Shown here: one piece after another, positions 1-6,510 of the stretch | Layout of the letters: the number at the start of each line of letters is the position of its first letter | Position numbering within the stretch: the stretch's first letter is position 1 | Source of the DNA: BTUB01 sp964392765 | Lineage (GTDB): Bacteria > Babelota > Babeliae > Babelales > Vermiphilaceae | DNA length: 9,940 nt | Assembly: GCA_964392765.1 (NCBI GenBank) | Contig: CAYMRF010000048.1 | Coordinates: 1 to 9,940 of the forward strand | Direction: 5' to 3' | Position numbers and translations under genes: made by a program | Notes under the pieces: model-generated | Told to the model about the DNA's origin: nothing | The model's input: only the letters and a program-made list of their open reading frames with translations | Database searches by the model: none

Positions 1-16
1 CCTATTTCTATAAATA

Positions 17-25
17 TGCTATTAT
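17..25 (+). promoter_or_regulatory. Extended -10 promoter element of the RING gene
   Basis: TGCTATTAT fits an extended -10 element (TG-n-TATTAT, five of six matches to TATAAT). It would start transcription near position 32 and give a leader of about 34 bases before the ATG at 66. Any -35 box would fall at or beyond the window edge, so only half of the promoter can be judged. Confidence 0.45.
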
Positions 26-52
26 AAAATATAAGTGAAAGATCAATTAATT

Positions 53-57
53 GGAGG
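53..57 (+). promoter_or_regulatory. Shine-Dalgarno site that fixes the start of the RING gene
   Basis: GGAGG lies 8 bases before the ATG at 66. The open frame extends back to a TTG at 51, but that codon overlaps this site, so the ATG at 66 is the real start. It also puts the hydrophobic signal peptide at the very N-terminus. Confidence 0.8.
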
Positions 58-65
58 TATTTCAC

Positions 66-1133
66 ATGACTCGTTTTTATGGGTGCCTTTTAAGTATGGC
101 ACTTATTTTCTCTTCTTTGGGAGCTATGGAACAGGCCCCTGAGCCTAAATTACCTGCTTATAAAATGGAAGTTACTCAAGAAACAGAATGCGCTATTTGC
201 TATGAAAAATTTGGCAAAGAGCCGTATTCGCAATTGCCGTGCGGCCACGCATTCCATTTTGAATGCTTTAAAAAGAATGCCAATACACAAGTAGATATAC
301 ACACGAAAGAAAAAGGGAATAGGAATACATGCCCACTTTGCAATCATGAGCTTTCTGACAAACAATTAGAGGAACTAAAAGCGAAACCGTCAGGCGCTCT
401 TGAAGCAGAAACGGTAGCAGAATCTTCTCAAGAAGGAATGTTCTCTCGCTTTATTACGGGCATTAAAAATATTTCTTTAACTTCGCCTCCGACAGAGATT
501 ACCAAAGCGCTCATGAATGCAAGACAACAATTAGCAAACGCACAAGAACAAATTGAACATCTCTCAAAAGAAAAAACGACTTTATTGCGCATCAAAGAAA
601 CTTTGGAAAATACTATCTCTAAAAAAATTGCCGACTTTAACCGCTTTAGAGATCTGAGGCCCAATTCTGTTCTTCTAGAAAAGTTAAAAGAGGATTTGGA
701 TTATCTTGCCAAAGAGAAACAACGATTAGAACAGCAAGTAGCTGGATTACAAGAACAAAAAAGAAAGGCTGATGCTGAAGTTGTTCGGGTAAGGAATGAA
801 ATCAGCCTCCTGAGCGCAACCTTTGAAAGAGAGAAAACCAAACTTCAGCAAGAATTGCAAAGAGAGCGTACTCTTAAAGATCAGAAAAGTCAGAAATATT
901 TTAATCAAATAACCAGACACGATAAACTTCGAAAAAATGTGGCTTTTTATGCAGCGATTGGTTCAGGTATTTTGGGTGGTTTTTTTGGATACAACTACTT
1001 TTCAAATTCCTACTATCCTAAATTTGCAACCTTTATTATGGCAAGCGCCGCATTCCTTTCAACCTACTTGTATGGAAATTCACTCGCCGATCGTTATTTT
1101 AGAAATGATATAGATAATTATAATAGAGAATAA
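66..1133 (+). CDS. Exported RING-H2 finger, coiled-coil protein with C-terminal hydrophobic hairpin; candidate ubiquitin ligase effector
   Basis: The protein has 355 residues from the ATG at 66. Residues 1-20 form a Sec-type signal peptide ending SSLGA, followed by MEQ. Residues 42-92 hold a complete RING-H2 zinc-binding set: Cys42, Cys45, Cys59, His61, His64, Cys67, Cys89 and Cys92, with a 21-residue gap before the last CPLC pair. Residues from about 145 to 285 are rich in Glu, Lys, Gln and Leu and read as a long coiled coil. Two hydrophobic segments follow (about 292-312 and 320-337), then a charged tail. RING-H2 domains bind ubiquitin-conjugating E2 enzymes, and bacteria of this kind lack ubiquitin, so a role in a eukaryotic host is the natural inference. 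Ligase activity itself is not shown by the sequence: a RING can also act purely as a scaffold. A terminator follows closely, so the gene is probably the last in its transcript or transcribed alone. Confidence 0.85.
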   Translation: MTRFYGCLLSMALIFSSLGAMEQAPEPKLPAYKMEVTQETECAICYEKFGKEPYSQLPCGHAFHFECFKKNANTQVDIHTKEKGNRNTCPLCNHELSDKQLEELKAKPSGALEAETVAESSQEGMFSRFITGIKNISLTSPPTEITKALMNARQQLANAQEQIEHLSKEKTTLLRIKETLENTISKKIADFNRFRDLRPNSVLLEKLKEDLDYLAKEKQRLEQQVAGLQEQKRKADAEVVRVRNEISLLSATFEREKTKLQQELQRERTLKDQKSQKYFNQITRHDKLRKNVAFYAAIGSGILGGFFGYNYFSNSYYPKFATFIMASAAFLSTYLYGNSLADRYFRNDIDNYNRE

Positions 1134-1148
1134 TTAGATTATTAGGGG

Positions 1149-1176
1149 GGGGTCGCTTGAAAGCGACTTCTTTTTT
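1149..1176 (+). terminator. Rho-independent terminator after the RING gene
   Basis: GTCGCT (1152-1157) pairs with AGCGAC (1162-1167) around a TGAA loop. The stem can be extended by two G-U pairs and one G-C pair to 1149/1170, and TTCTTTTTT follows. It lies 15 bases after the stop at 1133. An unbroken run of eight G (1145-1152) enters the 5' arm, which is unusual in DNA this AT-rich. Confidence 0.85.
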
Positions 1177-1239
1177 GATTGAAACACGGCATTTGGGAAA
1201 AAATAATACGCAAAGACGCGCACGCTCAAATTAAAGAAA

Positions 1240-1974
1240 TTAACGGTTTGGCGGACTTTTTAATAAATTTTTATCTTGCAACTCAGCTAATCGAACAATC
1301 TCACCCACATTCCGCGTAGCGCATGCTTTTTTATAGCGAGTCTTAATGTCGTTTTCTTGTCTATCCAATGTTAATTTAAGCCCTTCAAGAATTTTATGCT
1401 CTTGCCCCTTTGAGTATGAAAACGAATGTCGCACTGCATCAGAAAAAGTTGGCTTAGGAACCGCTTTCATTTGTGCTCTTTGTGAACGATAATATTTTAC
1501 TAATCCAACATTAATTAGAAAAAATGGTACCGAAGCCCACCATGTTTGCCTGAAAAAATAGACGCTTGGAGGAACAGCAAAAGCTGTAATCCATGCTGTT
1601 GTTCGCACTGCTTGATCATATGCCTGTATTGCTTTTTTGCGTTGTTGTTGTTTGTGCAATAAAGTTACGGCAAGCAAATTTTTCCTACTTTCTTGATATA
1701 AAGCATCAAATTCTTCAAATCTATTACTATGAGACGCTGATAAAAATCGGATTGGGGCAAGAATTCTTTGGTATTCACAGAGTGTTTCCATCAAAGCACG
1801 CAAAGAATAATTTGCATCTTTTATTCTTGATGTAGCAAGCTCATTAGCTTCAATACCACTGGCAAGTAATCTTTGGCACTCTGCATGAGTCCATTTGGTT
1901 ATTGTGCTGCTCTCTTGCATTGCAAAACAATAAGAAAAACCAAGCATGAATAAAACACACAACAATCTCTTCAT
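1240..1974 (-). CDS. Exported protein with short hydrophobic hairpin, unknown family (intact paralogue)
   Basis: The protein has 244 residues from the ATG at 1974; a TTG three bases upstream is in frame, but the ATG is preferred. I do not recognise the family. Residues 1-18 form a signal peptide ending SYCFA, then MQE. A mostly helical, charged region (about 25-122) leads to two hydrophobic segments (about 124-142 and 146-161) separated by only a few residues, then a basic stretch (YYRSQRAQMKA) and a charged C-terminal half. The closest visible relative is its neighbour, the broken gene at 2087-2839, which shares the patterns RKNL, LLHK-x-QQRK, TAF-x-VP-x-S-x-YF, RA-x-x-KA and SDA in the same order. 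I see no convincing promoter in the 112 bases between them, so it may be read from the upstream paralogue's promoter. A two-lobed hydrophobic hairpin recalls inclusion-membrane proteins of Chlamydia, but this is a resemblance in shape only. Confidence 0.75.
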   Translation of the reverse strand: MKRLLCVLFMLGFSYCFAMQESSTITKWTHAECQRLLASGIEANELATSRIKDANYSLRALMETLCEYQRILAPIRFLSASHSNRFEEFDALYQESRKNLLAVTLLHKQQQRKKAIQAYDQAVRTTAWITAFAVPPSVYFFRQTWWASVPFFLINVGLVKYYRSQRAQMKAVPKPTFSDAVRHSFSYSKGQEHKILEGLKLTLDRQENDIKTRYKKACATRNVGEIVRLAELQDKNLLKSPPNR

Positions 1975-2086
1975 CAATTAATTATCACTTTTAGAAGTTT
2001 TCAGAGGCTTATTGAGTTTTGGATCATTAAACATCCAATTCTCAAAAGCGCATCGATATTGCGAGTATTTCTCGCTTGTTTAAAAA

Positions 2087-2839
2087 TCAGTTTAGACATT
2101 TTTTTACCAGTTGCTGACGAAGCAGCAAGCTTCTCTTGAACTTCTGAAGCGTTGTAAAACTAAAAATCTCTAGCAATTTATTTTCTGCCTCGAATCGGTT
2201 AATCGCATCTGCCAAGGGATTATCAACTGCCAATTTTGGCCGCACCCATTCAACAGTATTAAATTTCGACTCATCCAGATCCGAAAGCACCTCTTTTAAT
2301 GCATCAGAAAGCACTGCTTTTGGCATGGTAGCCTTTAGATGCGCCCTTCTGGCATGAAAAAAAGCAGCAAAAGTTGATAAAAAGTAAAAACCGGAAGTGC
2401 TGCCTCCAAGCTGCGAAATTCTTTTTGAAAATACCATGATATCGGAACGCCAAACGCAGTACCTGCTGCAAATCCCCAGCCCGCAGCCCAATACCACAGA
2501 AGATGAATTTTTCGTTGTTGTTTTTTATGCAAAAGCGTGAGCGCTGTAGATTTTTACGTGTTTGCTTATGCAAGGGAGTAAGTTGAGCAAGCGCCCCAGG
2601 GGCGCGAATGGTGTATACAATGGCTTTTTCGAGTATATCCGATTTATATGATTTTATTCTATCAACTAAAAAATCCACCGAAACATTTGGATCTTTAATT
2701 TTAGATTCAAGTAATAAATGGTGTTTTTTGGTAACGTCTATTAGTTTTTGACATGCCTGATTATAGTCATCAGAAGAATTATTTTCTCTCATTGCAAAAA
2801 GACACCCATCAAAATTAAAAGAATAAAAATATATTTCAT
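2087..2839 (-). pseudogene. Broken paralogue of the 1240-1974 gene, three one-base deletions
   Basis: Reading from the ATG at 2839 gives a signal peptide (MKYIFILLILMGVFL) that stops at 2789 in its own frame. It continues as FAMRENNSSDD if one T is restored in a T5 run (2796-2800). A second missing base near 2547-2549 restores KNL-TALTLLHKKQQRK, matching KNLLAVTLLHKQQQRK of the intact copy. A third, in a T7 run (2357-2363), restores LLLLFF-HARRAHLK, matching GLVKYY-RSQRAQMK. All three are losses of one base and together return to the starting frame, giving about 251 residues against 244 in the paralogue, ending at the TGA at 2087-2089. GGAG sits 4 bases before the ATG and a good promoter lies upstream, so decay may be recent. 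Alternatively, the two homopolymer lesions could be sequencing or assembly errors. Frame segments: about 2839-2796, 2795-2548, 2547-2358 and 2357-2087. Confidence 0.8.
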
Positions 2840-2872
2840 TGTTCTCCAACAGCAATTTAAAATAGTCGAAGA

Positions 2873-2901
2873 AGTATAGCGTTTTAAAGTTAATGCTTCA
2901 A
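2873..2901 (-). promoter_or_regulatory. Sigma-70-type promoter of the broken paralogue
   Basis: On the minus strand TTGAAG (2901-2896) and TATACT (2878-2873) are separated by exactly 17 bases. Transcription would start near 2866, about 27 bases before the ATG at 2839. It is one of the best-formed promoters in the window although the gene it drives is broken. Confidence 0.6.
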
Positions 2902-2937
2902 TTATTAATACATGCTAGTTTTTATCTTGTCACACGA

Positions 2938-2943
2938 TATAAT
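2938..2943 (+). promoter_or_regulatory. -10 box for the ankyrin operon
   Basis: A perfect TATAAT lies 59 bases before the ATG at 3003, with a leader of about 53 bases. At 17 bases upstream there is only a poor -35 (CTAGTT, 2915-2920), so the site may depend on an activator or on other contacts. Confidence 0.5.
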
Positions 2944-3002
2944 CCAGATTACACTTACTCAAGTTTGAAGAAATTATAAAGAAAGATATAAGGAACACAT
3001 CA

Positions 3003-3788
3003 ATGCAAAACAACATTATAGCTCTCTCATTATTACTCAATTTTATTTCTGCAAGCGCTATGGAACAAGAATTAATGAGCGCAATCAGTTCAAAAGATAA
3101 TACTCGTGCGCTCAGCATATTATCTAGAATTGATATTAATAAGCCTCTTATCGATGATAAAACACCACTGTATATTGCATGTAATAGTGGAAATTTTGAA
3201 GTTGCAAATGCACTTCTTGCCAGACCTGGTATTCAAGCAAATGTTACCAGCACCAAGACCTTAGTACAGCGATATGCAATTCATCTTGCTTGCTTTTATT
3301 GTTGGCCTGAAGATCGCACATTGCAATTGTCTACTGTAAAAGGATTGAAAGAGCGGGGGGTCCAATTGGATATTTTTGACGGCTATGGAGACACGCCATT
3401 ACATATAGCCGTAAATAAAAGTGATCATCCGGAACTGGTTGAATTTCTTGTTGAAGCGGGCGCATCGATTTGCAAATCAAAAATAATAAGGGGCGGCATA
3501 AGCACCACACCTCTTGAAAATGCAGTTCGTGAAGTTAAGATTCCATTTGTAGTATCTTTATTAAAATCACCCACGTTGACACGAGCCTTTGTTGATGAAG
3601 CTTATTATATTTGCGAAGGACACATAGAAGGTTTGGATAGATGCTTAGCACATCCTGTAGCATTTACACTATGGCCCAACCCCGAACGCAAATACACTCA
3701 ACAGGAATTACAACGATTTAGAGATAAAAGAGATAATCTTTTAGAAATTAAAGAGTTGCTTAAAGCTAAATTAAAAGACCTAGCATAG
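3003..3788 (+). CDS. Exported ankyrin-repeat protein, first gene of a three-gene operon
   Basis: The protein has 261 residues. AGGA (2991-2994) stands 8 bases before the ATG. Residues 1-19 are a signal peptide ending ISASA, then MEQ. Ankyrin-type repeats are visible at about 51-81 (DKTPLYIACNSGNFEVANALL), 90-124 (degenerate, with AIHLACFY) and 127-157 (GDTPLHIAVNKSDHPELVEFL, then EAGAS). A weaker unit lies near 167-188 (TTPLENAVREV, then VVSLLK). The remainder to 261 is charged and helical without a recognised domain. Ankyrin repeats are protein-binding scaffolds, so the target cannot be read from sequence. Only 8 bases separate it from the next gene, which argues for one transcript. Residue 20 is Met, the pattern shared across the window. 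Confidence 0.85.
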   Translation: MQNNIIALSLLLNFISASAMEQELMSAISSKDNTRALSILSRIDINKPLIDDKTPLYIACNSGNFEVANALLARPGIQANVTSTKTLVQRYAIHLACFYCWPEDRTLQLSTVKGLKERGVQLDIFDGYGDTPLHIAVNKSDHPELVEFLVEAGASICKSKIIRGGISTTPLENAVREVKIPFVVSLLKSPTLTRAFVDEAYYICEGHIEGLDRCLAHPVAFTLWPNPERKYTQQELQRFRDKRDNLLEIKELLKAKLKDLA

Positions 3789-3796
3789 GGGATCAT

Positions 3797-4453
3797 ATGA
3801 AGCTTATTTTTGCCATCACGCTCGTGGTAGCATCAATGATTAATTTTTCTGCAAATGCAATGTCCAGGAAAGAAAAGGAAGAAAAACTACATGAACTGTT
3901 TGAAGCAATAAAGAGCGGAAATTTAGCAAACCTAGATAAAGCTGTGAACCCCGAAGATTTAAAAGATTCTATAAAATATGTAGATGTTTCTTTTGCTTGT
4001 AAAAGTTCATATATTGCTCAAATACGCTTTAGAGATGAATCTTATCGCACGGCACTTTGTTTTGCTATAGAAAAAGCAATAGGCTCCAGCTCATGTCGCT
4101 CTGGCCCATACGAACCACATTTTTTAGAATCAGTAAAACTATTGCTTGATAAAGGAGTAGATCCAGATACTTGTGGAATGATGTTTAGAGATCTACACTG
4201 TGTCAACGTAGTTATTAATGAGTTCATGGACTCTAATTTGACTGTGGAACATCAGAGAGCCGGAATCCCCATTCTAGAAATGCTTCTTAATGCTGGCGCG
4301 AATACCAAATTTGACGATTATGGTCGCGATAACCCACTTAGTAATGCACGATATCGTTTAAAATATTGCAAAGAAAGGAAGAGTGCTGAAGAGGCGGCTA
4401 TTGCACAACAAATGGTTGATCTTTTGGAAAAACATAGTAAACCAAAGTTATGA
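3797..4453 (+). CDS. Exported protein with degenerate ankyrin repeats, second gene of the operon
   Basis: The protein has 218 residues. The ribosome binding site AGGGGA overlaps the stop of the preceding gene and lies 4 bases before the ATG. Residues 1-21 form a signal peptide ending NFSANA, then MSR. Ankyrin-like units are recognisable from YRTALCFAIEKA (83-94) with FLESVKLLLDKGVDPD (109-124), and from GIPILEMLLNAGANTKFDDYG (156-176) with NPLSNARY. The spacing between the helices is stretched by insertions, including a Cys- and Ser-containing loop near 97-106, so the repeats are diverged and the call rests on the LLL-x-x-G-x-x-x-D pattern. The C-terminal 30 residues are a charged helix. It ends in an ATGA overlap with the next gene. 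Confidence 0.75.
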   Translation: MKLIFAITLVVASMINFSANAMSRKEKEEKLHELFEAIKSGNLANLDKAVNPEDLKDSIKYVDVSFACKSSYIAQIRFRDESYRTALCFAIEKAIGSSSCRSGPYEPHFLESVKLLLDKGVDPDTCGMMFRDLHCVNVVINEFMDSNLTVEHQRAGIPILEMLLNAGANTKFDDYGRDNPLSNARYRLKYCKERKSAEEAAIAQQMVDLLEKHSKPKL

Positions 4454-5037
4454 AAATTTTATATCTCACCTTGATTTGTTTACTCAGCTTTTCAATCAGT
4501 GCCATGCAGTCCCCTTTGGATTCCATGAGCCTCCGGGCATTAATGGCCAAAGCCTCAGAAAGCGATCTTACATTTCATCTCTACGTTTCTCATATTATCA
4601 ATAAGCGCCCGGATTCTAATGCAAAATCAAAAGCAATTCGCCAGCTCTTTCGTATTGCCGTAGACGGCAGACATACAACGAGCGTTGAAGCTTTATTGCC
4701 CCATGTGTCTTTTGGCGTAGCGAAAGAATACAATGACTTGCAAAGGCGTTTAAAAACTGAAAAGCTAAGTGGCACGGCTCGGCTTTTCTATCGAGAGATT
4801 TCAACACTTTTGCTTAAGAATCTTATGATGAAATTTGCACAAAAACAGAACTCTTTTCTGCATACATTATCCCCCAAACTTCTTGACACTATCATCAAAT
4901 ATCAGGAATCAGAGTATCGCATTGCAGAGCCACAAAAGAAAGAACCTTACCCTTTTTATAACCTTATACAAAGAGATCGGCAAAATAAAATAGACAGTAA
5001 ATCAATGTATCGCCGCATTGATGGCTCCTATTATTAA
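4450..5037 (+). CDS. Exported protein of unknown function, third gene of the operon
   Basis: The protein has 195 residues. Its ATG overlaps the TGA of the upstream gene (ATGA, 4450-4453) and no Shine-Dalgarno site is visible, so translation is probably coupled to that gene. Residues 1-18 form a signal peptide ending FSISA, then MQS. The rest is mainly helical and basic, with no transmembrane segment after the signal peptide and no motif that I recognise. The stretch around 58-90 (SKAIRQLFRIAVDGR, VEALLPHVS) has an ankyrin-like helical rhythm, but no TPLH-type core. The C-terminus (MYRRIDGSYY) may not be the original one: another open frame overlaps it and runs on to 5170. Function is unknown, and operon membership suggests a role shared with the two ankyrin proteins. 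Confidence 0.7.
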   Translation: MKILYLTLICLLSFSISAMQSPLDSMSLRALMAKASESDLTFHLYVSHIINKRPDSNAKSKAIRQLFRIAVDGRHTTSVEALLPHVSFGVAKEYNDLQRRLKTEKLSGTARLFYREISTLLLKNLMMKFAQKQNSFLHTLSPKLLDTIIKYQESEYRIAEPQKKEPYPFYNLIQRDRQNKIDSKSMYRRIDGSYY

Positions 5038-5170
5038 AGAATCGGCTCAATTTTTAGGGCCATCAGGCCCGGCGCTTGAAAAAACCCATTCTGCCAAAGA
5101 AGATGCCCAAGAGGCTATTAAAGAGTTCCGATACTATAAAAACAGGTATTTTGACGCACCCAAATCATAA
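5021..5170 (+). CDS. Overlapping 49-codon frame; small ORF or frame-shifted tail of the upstream gene
   Basis: Starting from an ATG inside the preceding gene, one base out of frame, 49 codons run to the TAA at 5168-5170; the frame is open back to 4994. The product is charged and looks coding rather than random (middle part GPALEKTHSAKEDAQEAIKE, end FRYYKNRYFDAPKS). There is no ribosome binding site before the ATG. Two readings are possible: an independent small protein, or the former C-terminus of the 4450 gene displaced by a one-base insertion somewhere between 4994 and 5035. A GGGCC-ATCA-GGCCC hairpin (5057-5070) lies within it, 19 bases after the upstream stop, but there is no slippery heptamer that would support programmed frameshifting. 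Confidence 0.35.
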   Translation: MAPIIKESAQFLGPSGPALEKTHSAKEDAQEAIKEFRYYKNRYFDAPKS

Positions 5171-5273
5171 ATTTACCCAGTTTAGGCCTTAATTTACCTC
5201 TCCCTAGACCTTGACAAACAGAAAACATTGCAATCTCCATTGCTAGAAAGCCACTCTTTTAGCCATACAAATA

Positions 5274-5320
5274 TTGACAAATATGCATATTTTGGCAAAC
5301 TAGAGATAAAAGCTTAGAAA
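5274..5320 (+). promoter_or_regulatory. Promoter region with palindromic operator candidate before the ankyrin gene
   Basis: Two -35-like boxes are present, TTGACA (5274-5279) and TTGGCA (5292-5297). The second has TAGAAA (5315-5320) 17 bases downstream as a -10. The first has only AAACTA at the correct distance. Between the two -35 boxes lies a perfect 14-base palindrome, AAATATGCATATTT (5279-5292), which could be an operator or just AT-rich symmetry. GGAGAG (5331-5336) then serves the ATG at 5342. Confidence 0.45.
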
Positions 5321-5341
5321 TAGCATAAATGGAGAGAACAT

Positions 5342-6493
5342 ATGCCTATTAATAACACAATCAAAACTATCGTTATCGGTTTACTTTTAGCCTGCAATTT
5401 AAGCAGTTTTAGCATGGAAAAGGTTCCAACTACCCCGGAGGTAGATGAGCCACTCAAAATCACCGAACATTGGCCAGATGTTCCTTTTAATCCATGGAAC
5501 CCACGATATGAACTGTGTTCTATTAATAGAGATTCGCATGAAATTGACCTTACTCCTGAAAAGCCATTTGAAGGCCGCAAACGTGATATCCCTGCATTAG
5601 CACATGATATTGCGAGTCGCGCAAGAAGAGATGGAGAGTTTGCCGCCTATATCCTTAATCCTCAAAATTTATTGGTACTCTTGAAATCATACCCTAAAGC
5701 AGGAGCGCTGAATTTATTTCAAAAAATTTCAGCAGAATTTCCCGATATCAAGACGAGCTCAAAAATATTGTCTTGGTACCAAAGCGTGGTGCTAGAAAAT
5801 GGGCAAATGCTTTATAAGGCCGTATCTGCCGAAAATCCTGATTTAAAAGTTATTGAAACTCTTCTAGAAAACCCCAATGTTGAAGTAGATTGGAAAGAAT
5901 CTCGTTATGGCGCGAATTATGGCGCCACTCCTCTGATAATCGCCTCTCGCGATGGAAGAACTGAAATCGCTAAACTTCTTCTTGATGCTGGTGCTAATAC
6001 GAATGCGATGGATGGCAATGGGTGGACCGCTTTAGGATGGGCAATTCGCCAAAAACATTTTCTTACAGCCAAGCTTCTTCTTTCTTTTGATAAAGAATTT
6101 TCAACGAGCGTACTTTGGTACGAAATGCATAAACTCAAATTTAGTGAAGATCCACAAATTAAACAATTCATTTTAGAGTATCAAGAAGAACTCAATCAAA
6201 AACTCTATAATGCAGTGGACACTAAAACTCCTGATATGGCCCAGATTAATCGTCTCTTACGCAATCTTGATCTGAAACATCAGGGACCTAATTTGAAAAA
6301 CAAGCATTGCGTAACCTCTCTTATGGGCGCCTGCGCAAATGGACATACTGAAGTTGTGCAACGTCTTCTTTCATATGGTGCTGATCTTTTTCTAAAAGAC
6401 AATCAAGGCAGAACTGCACTCGATCATGCCGTTGAAAATAAACAGGATGCTGTTGTGACTCTCTTCAAAGAAAAAGGCTGCGCAATAATGTAA
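5342..6493 (+). CDS. Exported ankyrin-repeat protein with two repeat blocks
   Basis: The protein has 383 residues; GGAG lies 6 bases before the ATG. The signal peptide spans about residues 1-24 (ending SSFS, then MEK). An alternative lipobox-like LLAC puts a Cys at position 18, so a lipoprotein cannot be excluded. Residues 25-150 contain no recognised domain and are rich in Pro near the start. The first ankyrin block covers about 154-250, with a clear unit GATPLIIASRDGRTEIAKLL (194-213) then DAGANTNAMDGNG, and the next starting WTALGWAIRQ. A spacer of about 35 residues leads to a second block at about 286-380, with VTSLMGACANGHTEVVQRLL (324-343) then SYGADLFLKDNQG, and a final unit GRTALDHAVE. 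This is the most regular ankyrin protein of the window. It ends inside a palindrome shared with the converging neighbour. Confidence 0.88.
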   Translation: MPINNTIKTIVIGLLLACNLSSFSMEKVPTTPEVDEPLKITEHWPDVPFNPWNPRYELCSINRDSHEIDLTPEKPFEGRKRDIPALAHDIASRARRDGEFAAYILNPQNLLVLLKSYPKAGALNLFQKISAEFPDIKTSSKILSWYQSVVLENGQMLYKAVSAENPDLKVIETLLENPNVEVDWKESRYGANYGATPLIIASRDGRTEIAKLLLDAGANTNAMDGNGWTALGWAIRQKHFLTAKLLLSFDKEFSTSVLWYEMHKLKFSEDPQIKQFILEYQEELNQKLYNAVDTKTPDMAQINRLLRNLDLKHQGPNLKNKHCVTSLMGACANGHTEVVQRLLSYGADLFLKDNQGRTALDHAVENKQDAVVTLFKEKGCAIM

Positions 6494-6510
6494 ATCCTTT
6501 TTACATTATT
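6484..6510. terminator. Palindrome covering both convergent stop codons; probable terminator
   Basis: An 11-base arm (6484-6494) pairs perfectly with 6500-6510 around a five-base loop. Only one G-C pair is present, so the stem is weak. On the plus strand a pyrimidine-rich CTTTCTTTCT follows; on the minus strand no T-run follows. The TAA of each converging gene lies inside an arm, and both genes therefore end in ATA-ATG-TAA. A terminator role for the plus-strand gene is plausible. Confidence 0.55.

Noticed and set aside
51..65. Upstream TTG start for the RING gene
   Set aside because: The TTG directly abuts and partly overlaps the GGAGG ribosome site that serves the ATG at 66.
2055..2066. 12-base match GATATTGCGAGT recurring near 5606
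   Set aside because: The second copy is inside a coding region and the similarity does not extend; probably chance.
2061..2075. Hairpin GCGAG-TATTT-CTCGC between the two hairpin-protein genes
   Set aside because: The stem is only five pairs and is not followed by a T-run on the minus strand, where the genes are read; not a convincing terminator.
2591..2605. GC-rich palindrome GCGCCCC-A-GGGGCGC inside the broken paralogue
   Set aside because: Striking in AT-rich DNA, but it encodes a continuous part of the protein (IRAPGAL) and has no second copy in the window, so no function is assigned.
5057..5070. GGGCC-ATCA-GGCCC as a terminator of the three-gene operon
   Set aside because: It is followed by GGCGC and no T-run, and it lies inside the 49-codon open frame; a terminator is not supported.
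5211..5216. TTGACA as a further -35 box
   Set aside because: No reasonable -10 sequence lies 16-18 bases downstream.
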